A stretch of 42,500 bases of DNA from Symbiodinium natans. Lineage: Eukaryota; Sar; Dinophyceae; Suessiales; Symbiodiniaceae. The position numbers were made by a program, and so were the translations under genes. Numbering within the stretch: the stretch's first letter is position 1; each line of letters starts with the position of its first letter. Below are positions 27,854 through 39,800 of this stretch, piece by piece. Below the pieces are notes generated by a model, which saw nothing but the letters and a program-made list of their open reading frames with translations, ran no database searches and was not told where the DNA came from. The stretch covers positions 622,795-665,294 of the forward strand of contig CAJNDS010002093.1 in assembly GCA_905221605.1 (NCBI GenBank), written 5' to 3'.

Positions 27854-30800
27854 GGGGCCGCAAGTTTAAGGCACTGACAAGGTTTTTAGCAAAGGCCCTT
27901 CAGCAGGCAGCCTGTGTGATTCAGAGTTGGGCTTAAGCCTTCATGGGTGTAGGGTTCTAGGGGCTACCAGGGTTGTACCTTGGCTGTCTTCTGGTTGGCT
28001 CTTAGGACTTTAACTTTTTGGGTTTCCTTATAACTACAATAAAGGGGCTAAAAGTTTAACTTTTAGGAGGGGTTCAGAAGTCTGCCAAGGTACAGTGATA
28101 CAGGCTATAAAGGTTTGAAGTGTTAAGCGAAGCACCATAGGCCCTTGAAACCCGAATCCCTTGCGCCCCAGAGCCTTAACCTCAAACTCCTTAAAAACCT
28201 CTACAGGCTTCTTCAGGGAGGGGCGTAAACCCTAAACCCTAAACCCTAAACCCTAAACCCTAAACCCTAAACCCTAAACCCTAAACCCTAAACCCTAAAC
28301 CCTGAACCCTGAACCCTGAACCCTGAGCCCTAAAACTCATTGTAGGTTAGGGGGTACCTAGGGAACCGTAGGGAAGCTCAGAGAGCCTCAGGGAGTAGTG
28401 GGGAGTATGAGGGCACCCTGGTTGCATACCCAAGCTCTACCTTCACACCCGCCGCCACAAGACGCTGAAACCCTAAACCCTAAACCCTAAACCCTAAACC
28501 CTAAATCCTAAACCCCAAAACCCAAACCCCAAACCCTAAACCCTAAACCCTAAACCCTAAACCCAAAACCTAAGCTTGGCCTAAACCGCACAAGTTTCGC
28601 GCCATTCCGGGTCGAAGGCTATCCCGACGAAGTGAACGAGCTGGTGGTGACGGTGCCGTGGCAGCTGTCAGATGTTCAAGCTCTAAACCCTGAACCACAA
28701 TGAGTTTTGGGCTTAGGGTTTAGGGTTCAGGGTTAGGGTTTAGGGTTTAGGGTTTGGGGTTTAGGGCTCAGGGTTTAGGGATTTAGTGTTTTCGCCTGCC
28801 AAGCACCGAAACCTCTAAGCCCTGACCGTGGACCGCAAGCTCCATATTTCATTTAGTTTTGGGGTTTTGGGCTTAGGCGTTTGGGGGCTTAGGGTTTAGG
28901 TTTAGGCTTTGTGCCTTAATCCTAAACCCTAAGCGCTAAACTCTCAGCCCTTCCTGACAGTGGCAGCCATATATTGAAACCGCTAGCTCAAAGCTCAAGT
29001 CTGAGTTTCTTCCGGGTTTCACGGGGGATTAGGTGTCCGTCCATACCCTGGGCCCTGACCCCGTAAGCCAAGACAGCTCAAACGGAAGTTTCTGAGAAAG
29101 CAGCCCTCAACCCCAATTCAGAGGAGCCTAAAGAGCTCTAAATTGTTAAGATTCTCACCCCAAGTATCTCCCATAATTTTGAGAATGCCCAGTCTGATTG
29201 CCTTGGTGCGTGTCTGGTGCCGAGGCGCAGAATGAGCTGAAGATTGAGAGCGAGCTTGCGAAGGCCTTTGACCTCAGGTTTGTCAAGGGGACATGCAGGG
29301 TTTAGGGTTTAGGGTTTAGGGGTTAGGGTTTAGGGGTTTAGGGTTTAGGGTTTAGGGTTTAGGGTTCAGGGTTTAACCACCCCCGGCCCCAACCCCCCCA
29401 CCCCTCCAAACCCTGCCAACTTTAAGTCCCGGTCTCCAGAGCAACACCCCAAAGCCCTGAACCTCAAGAATCCTACTTCAGCCCCTCCAGCCCTAAACCC
29501 TCAACCGGCCCTGAACCCGAAACCCTGAACCCAAGCCCTAGACCAGAAATTCTCATTCAGCCACCCAAAACCCTAAACCCTAAACTGGCCCTAAGCCCTA
29601 AACCCCGAGCCTTCAACCCGAAGCCCTGAAGCCCTCAGCCCCTTGGCAGATCGACAGCACCTGGCGCAACATGCCTCTGGGCCTGAAAGCGTGCGCGGAC
29701 CAAGCCGAGGGCCGTTTAGGGTAGAGGGTGCTAGAGTTGTTGAGGGTGTATGATTAGGCCCCTAAACCCTAAACCCTAAACCCTAAACCCTAAACCCTAA
29801 ACCCTAAACCCAAAACCCCTACACCCTAAACCCCGAACCCTAAACCCTAAACCCTGAACCCTAAACCCTAAACCCTAAACCCTCAACCCTTGGGACATGT
29901 TACGTGTTCCCTTATTGGGTTTAAGAGGGTCATATTTAGGAGTAGTTGTCAGAGGGTCTTCAGGGCCATCCTGAGGTTGAGGCCTTTGAGGGTAGAAGTT
30001 GTAGAGCTGTTCAGGTTGTAAGGTTAGGGTTTAGGTTTTAGGGTTTAGGGTTTAGGGTTTAGGGATGCAGGCACTTCAGGGTTTAGGAGTTTAGGGTTTC
30101 AGCGTTTTTGGGGGTTCTTTGGGGTTGAGGGTCGGAGCTTGGAGGGTGTTGGGCTTGGGGCTTTACATTGTAGAGCTTTCGGTCTTTGACCGGAATCGAA
30201 GGCTTCAGGGCTTTTGGGGCTTAGACGGCTTTGTGGGCTTTGGGGCTTGAAGTCTGGCGGATGTTGCCGCTTGGTTTAGGGCTGAACCCTTGAAGGGGGA
30301 ACCCCTCAGGGCTTGAAGCCTACCCTCAATAGACTCTGAACCCTAAACCCTCAACCCCAAGCCACGAGCCTTAAGCCCCTAGAAACCCTCAAGCCTAAAC
30401 CGAAAACCGAAGCCACGAACCTTAAACCCCTTGATGCGTTCGGCCCCCCAGCTGCCAGTACCCTCTCCCCTCACCAAGCCCCAAACTTCAAACTCTAAAC
30501 CCTAAACCCTAAACCCTAAACCGTAAACCGTAAACCCTAAACCCTAAACCCTAATCCCTTAACCCTAAACCCTAAACCCTAAACCCTAGACCCCAGACCC
30601 CTTTCCCCTTTACTTGTCATTGCCCTGTTTTCGTGTTCCCCATGAGGGGCTTCGGGTTTAGGGGTACGGTCCGGCTCAGTGTGGCTCCTGAAGACAGGTA
30701 CAAGGGCGAGCCGAACAACCCCCGAGGCGCGCAGTGTTCTTTCGAGCCGCTCCGAAACTCGGGTTTTTAGGGTTTAGGGTTTACGGTCTGAGGGTTTGGG

Positions 30801-33800
30801 GGCTTCGCAGGCTGTTTTCAATGCCTTTAGGGCCTGAGGGCTTTAAGTAGCCACGTCTGTTTCTGGCTTCGTGCAGGCTACGTCCTGCTCCCCAACGAGG
30901 AGATGCGCCGTCCTCAGCCGGTGAAGCACCCCTTACACTACAAACCCTAGAAGCAAAACCCTAAACCCCACTCCCCGCCGTCATCAGGGTCTAGGGTTTA
31001 GGGTTTAAGCTTCAGGGTTTGGAGAACATGAACCGCAAGCCTAAACCCTAGACCCAAACACTTGAAGCCCTATACCCCAAACACCCTAAGTCCTAAACCC
31101 TAGACCCCAAACTTGAGATGTTCCCCTTATACAAACAGTCCTTAACAGGAACGAAAGAACCCCGATTATCATCCCTAAAAAGGACTGTTAGTATAAGGGG
31201 GAACATCCCAACCCTAAATCCTAAACCCTAAACCCTAAACCCTAAACCGCAAACCCTAAACCCTAAACCCTAAACCCTAAATCCAAAGTATAGCCCGTAA
31301 ACCTCAAGGAAGCAGACCTTGGACGACCACGTCCTTACGCTGCAGTCCATGAGCTCCTCGAAATACGCCCTGAAGCTGCGCGGGCCTCAACTGCGGGTTT
31401 AGGGTTTAGGGTTTAGGGTTTAGGGTTTAGGGTTTAGGGTCTCAACTACCGATGGGAGGGCTGAGGGCTTAGGATTTACTAGTAGGAGCCTTGGATAGCA
31501 TGGTTCTTGGACCTAAACCCCAAACCTCTCCTCTTCACATAATATGTTTGCTTCTTATTTATACCCTTAACTCATGCGTGGGCATTGTGCGCATTTTCAC
31601 TCATTCGTGTTCATTGTGCAAATTTTCGTGGATGTTATGGAACATTGGCGGGCCTACTGGGCTGGGTTTAGGGTTTATTGTGTATTGGGCTATTTGGGAG
31701 CTTGGTCTTTCGGGTTTAGGGCCGTTTGGGCTGGTCTTTAGGGTTTGAAGCTTATTGGAGGTTGTCCTCACGGTTTAGGGTTTAGGGTTTAGGGTATGAC
31801 AAACTGCTTTGACGAGTGAATGCTTTGACTGGAGACATGCTGAACGCGCAGCCCTAAACCCTCAACAGGGGTAGCTTTGAACACAATTCCTTAATCTTTC
31901 CTACCCTGAATTCATATATAATCCCTGTAAAGCCATAAACGTTTCATGTTTATAGCGCCCCCGAACCTATCCCAGTACATCAGAGAGTCCTTAGAGCAGA
32001 AACTTTGCGGTGGAAAAGGCTGCAGGAACTTTGCGGTGGAAAAGGCTGCATTCCACTACGCGCCCTGAACTGGTGGGTGCTCTGATTCAACCCTTTAGGC
32101 TCTACTTGGAGGTTCATGGTACTTCTTAACCAATTAACCAATTTTAACTGTACTTACAACTGTACTTCCAACCATATTGGGGCACTGAGGGGGCTTCTAA
32201 GTGGGTTATAAGTACAGTTAGTAATTGAGTTAAGAAGAACCCTAAACCCTAAACCCTAAACCCTAAACCCTAAACCCTAAACCCTAAACCCTAAACCCTA
32301 AAGAACCTCCAAGTACAGGGTTGTACAGGGTTTGGGGGGGGGGGGACCTTCGGGTTCGGGTTTAGGAAGCCCTCCTAAACCTTAATCCATACTCCCACCC
32401 TAAACCCTAAGCCCTAAGCCCTAAACCCTAAACCCTAAACCCTAAACCCTAAACCCTAAACCCTAAACCCTAAACCCTAAACCCTAAACCCTAAACCCTA
32501 AAACCTGCACCCGCAAGTCCGGAAACCCGTGGACGGTTGATCTTGCTTGCGAGGTCTGCTGTGGCAACGTCCATTGCAGCACTAGAACCCCAGAGTCGGC
32601 CCTTATTCCCTTTTCTTTTAGGTTTGGGGTTTAGGGTTTAGGGTTTAGGGTTTAGGGTTTAGGGTTTAGGGTTTAGGGTTTAGGGTTTAGGGTTTAGGGA
32701 TTGGGTTCCTTACAAAAACCCCCTTGAAACCAAAAAGGGCACCCCGTTTATTCCTAAGTTACTCTTGGGTCTAGAGCAAGCCTGCCATGGACTTCCTGAA
32801 GCTGAGCCCTAAACCCCAAACCCTTCAGGGTTAAGTAGGTTGGGTTTGGGAGGCGGAGCCCATAAAATCTAAACCCAAAACCCTAAACTCTAAACCCTAA
32901 ACCCTAAACCCTAAACCCTAAGCCCTAAACCCTAAACCCGAGAGGGCTTTGTGGGTGTCCGTGCAACCTCGAAGCCCCGAACCATCGGCTGCAGTCTGGA
33001 TACCATCAAGCGCTGGGAGAAGAACCTGTCGGTGGTGAGTGAGGCCAACCACCTGCGAAGGGTTATAGGGTTCTCCCTAAACCCTAAACCCTAAACCCTA
33101 AACCCTAAACCCTAAACCCTAAACCCTAAACCCTAAACCCTAAACCCTAAACCCTAAACCCTAAACCTAAACCCTAAACCCTAAACCCTAAACCCTAAAC
33201 CCTAAACCCTAAACCCTAAACTGCGAGCAAGGCCCCTGATTAGCTGCCGGCAAGGCAGCGGGCCGCAGCGAGCCCGCCGAGCCTCTAGCGACGGCAGCCG
33301 ACAACTGAGTAGCGACAGTCTAGCAGTTGGAGGCAGATGCTCTCTTTAGTGCCAGAAGAGTTAGCTTCTGGCACCGTAACGCACTCCTCACAGCTTTGAA
33401 AGAGGGAACAGGGCGTACAGCCCTAAAGCATATTTTATTACCCTAAAGCCTAGGACCCCATCCTTCCCAATTTAAAAATTAGGATTTAGGATTTAGGATT
33501 TAGGATTTAGGATTTAGGATTTAGGTTTATTTAGGATTTAGGATTTAGGATTTAGGATTTAGGATTTAGGATTTAGGATTTAGGATTTAGGATTTAGGAT
33601 TTAGGATTTAGGATTTAGGATTTAGGATTTAGGATTTAGGGGCTTTAGGATTTCAGGATTTTTATTTAGGATTTAGGATTTAGGATTTAGGATTTAGGAT
33701 TTAGGATTTAGGATTTAGGATTTAGGATTTAGGATTTAGGATTTAGGATTTAGGTTTTAGGATTTAGGATTTAGGATTTAGGATTTAGGATTTAGGATTT

Positions 33801-36800
33801 AGGATTTGGGATTTGGGATTTAGGATTTAGGATTTAGGATTTAGGATGTAGGATTTAGGATTTAGGATTTAGGATTTAGGATTTAGGGCAAAATGGAGGG
33901 GTGCCCAAAACCATCGATTTCAGTACTAAAAAATCGCACTTTTCATTGCGGCCAGGGCAGATGCTGGGGTCCCCCTCCTTTAGAGAGCGTTTTGAAGACT
34001 TTTAGGATTTAGGATTTAGGATTTAGGATTTAGGATTTAGGATTTAGGATTTAGGATTTAGGATTTAGGATTTAGGATTTAGGATTTAGGATTTAGGATT
34101 TAGGATTTAGGATTTAGGATTTAGGATTTAGGATTTAGGATTTAGGATTTAGGATTTAGGATTTAGGATTTAGGGCAAAATGCAGGGGTGCCCAAAACCA
34201 TCGATTTCTGTACTAAAAAATCGCACTTTTCATTGCGGCCAGGGCAGATGCTGGGGTCCCCCCTCCTTTAGAGAGCGTTTTGAAGACTTTTAGGATTTAG
34301 GATTTAGGATTTAGGATTTAGGATTTAGGATTTAGGATTTAGGATTTAGGATTTAGGATTTAGGATTTAGGATTTAGGATTTAGGATTTAGGATTTAGGA
34401 TTTAGGATTTAGGATTTAGGATTTAGGATTAGGATTTAGGATTTAGGATTTAGGATTTAGGATTTAGGATTTAGGATTTAGGATTTAGGATTTAGGATTT
34501 AGGATTTAGGATTTAGGATTTAGGATTTAGGATTTAGGATTTAGGATTTAGGATTTAGGATTTAGGATTTAGGATTTAGGATTTAGGATTTAGGATTTAG
34601 GATTTAGGATTTAGGATTTAGGATTTAGGATTTAGGATTTAGGATTTAGGATTTAGGGCAAAATGGAGGGGTGCCCAAAACCATCGATTTCAGTACTAAA
34701 AAATCGCACTTTTCATTGCGGCCAGGGCAGATGCTGGGGTCCCCCTCCTTTAGAGAGCGTTTTGAAGGCTTTTAGGATTTAGGATTTAGATTTAGGATTT
34801 AGGATTTAGGATTTAGGATTTAGGATTTAGGATTTAGGATTTAGGATTTAGGATTTAGGATTTAGGATTTAGGATTTAGGATTTAGGATTTAGGATTTAG
34901 GATTTAGGATTTAGCATTTAGGATTTAGGATTTAGGATTTAGGGCAAAATGCAGGGGTGCCCAAAACCATCGATTTCTGTACTAAAAAATCGCACTTTTC
35001 ATTGCGGCCAGGGCAGATGCTGGGGTCCCCCCTCCTTTAGAGAGCGTTTTGAAGACTTTTAGGATTTAGGATTTAGATTTAGGATTTAGGATTTAGGATT
35101 TAGGATTTAGGATTTAGGATTTAGGATTTAGGATTTAGGATTTAGGACTTAGGATTTAGGATTTAGGATTTAGGATTTAGGATTTAGGATTTAGGATTCA
35201 GGATTGAGGATTTAGGATTTAGGATTTAGGATTTAGGATTTAGGGCAAAATGGAGTTAGGTTTTAGGATTTAGGATGTAGGATTTAGGATTTAGGATTTA
35301 GGATTTAGGATTTAGGATTTAGGATGTAGGATTTAGGATTTAGGATTTAGGATTTAGGATTTAGGATTTAGGGTCCCAGGCTCCTCCCGGACCATTTCTG
35401 TGCCTTTTTGGGCTCCTCCTGGACAGTTTCTACGTTTTTTTGGGCTCCCGGACAGTTTCTGTTTTCCCGGACAGTTTCTGAGCCTGTTGGGCTCCTCCCG
35501 GACAGTTTCTGCGCTTTTTTGGGCTCCTCGCCTCTTAGGGCCTTTGGGGGCTTTCTGGGGCGGCCCTTCGAGGCTTTTTGCAGCCTTTTGAAGCCTTTTC
35601 GGTGGCTCTGCGGGCCTCTTGGGGAGCGCAGTTGACAACGAGCGATGGCGCCGCGGCCCCGAGCGCGGAATCGGTGCCCTCCATCCGGGCCTGCTCGGGC
35701 ATAAAACTTTCTTGGGATTTTCCTGGGGCTTTCCTGGCCCTTTGACAACATGGAGGGGTGCCCAAAACCATCGATTTCTGTACTAAAAAATAACATTTTT
35801 CATTGCGGGCCCCGAGCAAATCCTGGAGGTCCCCTTCTTCTATGGGTTTTTTTGAAGCCTTCTGGTGGCTCTTGGGGCCTCGTGGGTGCTTTCTCGTACT
35901 CTTGTAGCCCTTTTGGCCTTTTGGGGTAAAACGTTATGATGATATCCACTACAGCAGAGAATACAAAAGCAGCAGAGAATACAAAAGCGACGAGAGAACA
36001 AGAAGGTTCTTGTACACAGCGGCGCCGCGGAGCGCAGTGACAACGAGCGATGGCGCCGCGGCCCCGAGCGCGGAATCGGTGCTCCCAGCCGGGCCTACTC
36101 GGGCGTAAAAACACAACGTATAAGCAGACTGTTGCCCCCTGCTTTACTTTTCGTTGTGACCAACACCATCTATTTCTGTGCTAGAAAAAAAGCATTTTTC
36201 ATTGCGGGCCCGGGCAAATGCTGGAGGTCCCCTTCTTCCTTTTTGGTGGCTCTTGGGGCCTCGTGAGTGCTTTCTGGTAGTCTTGTGGCCCTTTTAAAAT
36301 TTTGGGGTAAAACGTTTATGATTTTTTTTAAAATATCCACTACAGCAGAGAATACAAAAGCAACGAGAGAACAAGAAGCGTTCTTGTACACAGCGGCGCC
36401 ACGGAGCGCAGTGACAACGAGCGATGGCGCCGCGGCCCCGAGCGCGGAATCGGTGCTCGCAGCCGGGCCTACTCGGGGTGCCCAAAACCATCGATTTCGG
36501 TCCTAAAAACATTTTTTATTGCGGGCCCGGGCAAATGCTGGAGGTCCTTTTTTAGGGGGCCTTTTGAAGCCTTTTGGTGGCTCTTGGGGCCTCGTGGGTG
36601 CTTTCTGGTACTCTTGTGGCCCTTTTGGGGTAAAGCGTTTGTGATTTTTATTCAGATATCCACTAGGGCAGAGAATACAAAAGCGACGAGAGAACAAGAG
36701 GCGTTCTTGTACACAGCGGCGCCACGGAGCGCAGTGACAACGAGCGATGGCGCCGCGGCCCCGAGCGCGGAATCGGTGCTCCCAGCCGGGCCTACTCGGG

Positions 36801-39800
36801 CGTGAGAACACAACATATAAGCAGACTGTTGCCCCCTGCTTTACTTTTCCTTTTGATTTATATTAAAACAACCCACAACTACAGCAGAGAATGCAAAGCA
36901 ACGAGAGAACTATCAAACAAAAAACCCTAAACCCTAATAGAGTAAGGTTTGGGTGGTCTTGGGGTGGGGTTTTAGCTTTCGCGCGACGCGCCGCCCACGA
37001 CCCCTTGGGTCGAGGCGCGTCGCTTCAGTGGGCAAACCCTAAACCCTAAACCCTAAACCCTAAACCCTAAACCCTAAACCCTAAACCCTAAACCCTAAAC
37101 CCTAAACCCCTAAACCCTAAACCCTAGACCAACGGAGGTATGTAACCCAAGGATTCCGTAGACTCCCCACAAAATCACTCCCTAAGACTCCCTAGGCTTT
37201 GTAAGGCTCCCTGGGTACCTACCCCCCCCATCAAGCCCCCTCCCTTAAGAACCCTATGGTTTAGGGTTTAGGGTTTAGGGTTTAGGGTTTAGGGTTTAGG
37301 GTTTAGGGTTTAGGGTTTAGGGTTTACGGTTTAGGGATTTGCTGTTGTAGTGTTTTTTCGGGCTCAGGGCTTATGGGCTCACAGGGTTTGGTGGTGTTTT
37401 GGACGGTTTTTGGGGCTTTGCTTAGGACACTCAAGAAGGGATGAGGGTTTAGGGTTTAGGGTTTAGGGTTTAGGGTTTTGCTCTGTGGGGTGGCGGGGGC
37501 AAACTTGAAGACCATGCTTGGAACTCCCAAGAAGCGAAGGGCCGACAGGAGCCCTGAACCCCAAAGGCCCCTTAACCCTGAACCCTAAAGCTTGTGCCGC
37601 AAACCCTAATATGCTAGGGTTTAGGGTTTAGGGTTTAGGGTTTAGGGTTTAGGGTTTAGGGTTTAGGGTTTAGGGTTTAGGGTTTAGGGTTTAGGGTTTA
37701 GGGTTTAGGGTTTAGGGTTTAGGGTCACCTTCAAGCCGCCCGAACCCTCGCTCCCGCGGAGCCCTCAAGCCCTAAGCCCGGGACCCAACAGCTACTAGTT
37801 CTTCGTAGGGAGCTAAGTTGCGAGCTACCTGATATCCCCCCGCCCTACCCCCCTGAAGGAGGGTTTTATCTGGGTTTAGGTGGGTGGTTTAGGCTTTAGG
37901 GTTTAGGGTTTAGGGTTGATTGGGTTGCTGAGTCCTAAACCCCTGATAAGAACCACTCAGTCACCTCGAGCCCAAAACCCCGGCAGTCCCACCGAAGCCA
38001 AGTGCAGCGGACAGGTCTTTGATGCCTGGATGGTTCTCCAAAGGCGCTAGCTTTGGGGGAGGGTTTAGGGTTCAGGGTTTGGGCTTTGGGGTTTAGGGGT
38101 TTTTGCAGGTTTAGCGCAAATTCGGTTTAAGGGTTAAGGCAGGGTTGATTTAGGGTTTAGGCTCCTGGAGTTCAATATGTTTAAAAAACCTCAAACCCGA
38201 AAACCTGTGGGTTTAGCATTTAATTAGGGCTCAAGCTTCGTTGGGGTTTCACAGGGTTTATCTTTCGGGTTTAGGGCTTAGGGCCTCCGGCTTGCAGGAA
38301 GTGGATGTACTTGGAGAGCATCTTCCTGGACAGTGAGGCCGGTAGTGGGGCCATATGTCGGGAGTGTCGTAATTCGGGAATTAGGGGCAGGGGGTGGTCT
38401 ATCGTTTCTTGAGGTGTGGCAGAGGGACTGAGGGTCCCCAGTGTTTCAAGTTGGCCAGAGCCCTGCGAAACGGTTTCATCGCACGAGTTTTTCGCTTTGA
38501 ATGCCACGGATGGGGTTGTTCCTTGGACGGTTTTGCCGAACGCCTCGCCTTACAGGCCAGAGCCGCCCCTACACAATGGGCGCTTACGAAAATAAGGGGA
38601 CCCCTATCATGGACCCCCCTAAATAGTAGGATCCCCTTGAAAGAAGAACCCCAATCAGGTGCCCCCAAATCCCTAAACCCTAAACCCTAAACCCTAAACC
38701 CTAAACCCTAAACCCTAAACCCTAAACCCTAAACCCTAAACCCTAAACCCTAAACCCTAAACCCTCCGTAAAGCTCCAAATGGGCCTCTGTGCACGAGGA
38801 CATCAGTATGCAGCTGCCAGAGCAGGCCAAGCAGCCCTCGGCTCAGCCCTAAAAAACTCACTTTTTAACCCTAAACCCTAAACCCTAAACCCTAAACCCT
38901 AAACCCTAAACCCTAAACCCTAAACCCTAAACCCTAAACCCTAAACCCTAAAACTGGGGCCGACTTTTTTGTTTTAAGGGATTTTTTTCTGAGGGTTTAG
39001 GGTTGAGGGTTGAGGGGTTAGGGTTCAGAGTTTTGTTTTAAGGGATTTTTTTCTGAGGGTTTAGGGTTGAGGGGTTAGGGGGTTAGGGTTCAGAGTTTAG
39101 GGTGGTTCCCCAAGGGTCCATGTACCTGATGGGGAAGACTTGGGCTTCGACCCACCTCCTGCTTACTTGGGGGTGCCCAAGTAGGTTGTCTGGTTGCAGG
39201 GTCCCTCGGTTTCGTTTAGCGAGTCGTGCTCTCAGGAATTCTGGTGGGTGTAGCTATTTGGAGGTTTACGAAAGTCAGGGGCCCCTAACATACACCCCCC
39301 CCAACTAGTAGGATTCCCTTTATCATAAGGACCCCAAGAAGGTGCCCCCTAAGTTCGGAGACCCCCATTTGGTCTCCTTGAGGATACCAATCCTTGCAGC
39401 GAGAACTCGCCCTCAGCCCACGTCGGCCCAGGTTCGTGCGTTGCCACAAGGCCTACACCAAGATCATGCAAGCCACACAGGCCTTCCAGTCATGTTATTT
39501 TCAGGCACTGTAAACCCTTGTAAGCAGCCCTGTAAACCACCCTGTGAACCCTGTAAGCCCTGTGAACCCTGTAAAGCCTGCAAAGCCTGTAAATCCTGCA
39601 AACCCTCAACCGCAGCTCAAACCCCTTTAGCTCTACAAGGCCTAAATCTGCAAAATGCTGAGCACCCTGCACCCCAAACCCCTCAAGCCCTTAGACAGAA
39701 GCACCCTAAACCCTAAACCCTAAATCCCAAGTCTCAAGCCCTGGATCTTCAATAGCCCCCTAGCATACCACCAGCCCCCCCCCCCCCCCCACCCGCTCAA

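Larger units (their letters stand above)
33044..38014. other. Dynein intron 28 (satellite-bearing, 5.0 kb)
   Basis: CCCTAAA 33074-33222; unique GC-rich 33230-33420 with a small hairpin (33350-33375); ATTTAGG higher-order satellite 33479-35370; 32-bp minisatellite 35379-35530; 0.4-kb tandem units 35620-36860; hairpin 36983-37023; CCCTAAA 37035-37128; TTTAGGG 37257-37335, 37445-37475 and 37617-37723. A short open block at 37514 ([15 protein letters not shown]) is unassigned. Confidence 0.7.

Noticed and set aside
32793-32809. Short block reading PAMDFLKL as a dynein exon between exons 27 and 28
   Set aside because: Exon 27 joins exon 28 directly with no gap against the family; adding this block would insert extra residues.
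33479-35370. CRISPR-like array (regular repeats with spacers)
   Set aside because: Repeats are heptamers and the spacers are near-identical copies, so this is a eukaryotic satellite.
35354-36811. Repeated open frames, mostly - strand, with [15 protein letters not shown] phrases
   Set aside because: They follow the tandem 0.4-kb units, shift frame between copies and end at unit borders; more likely satellite than gene.
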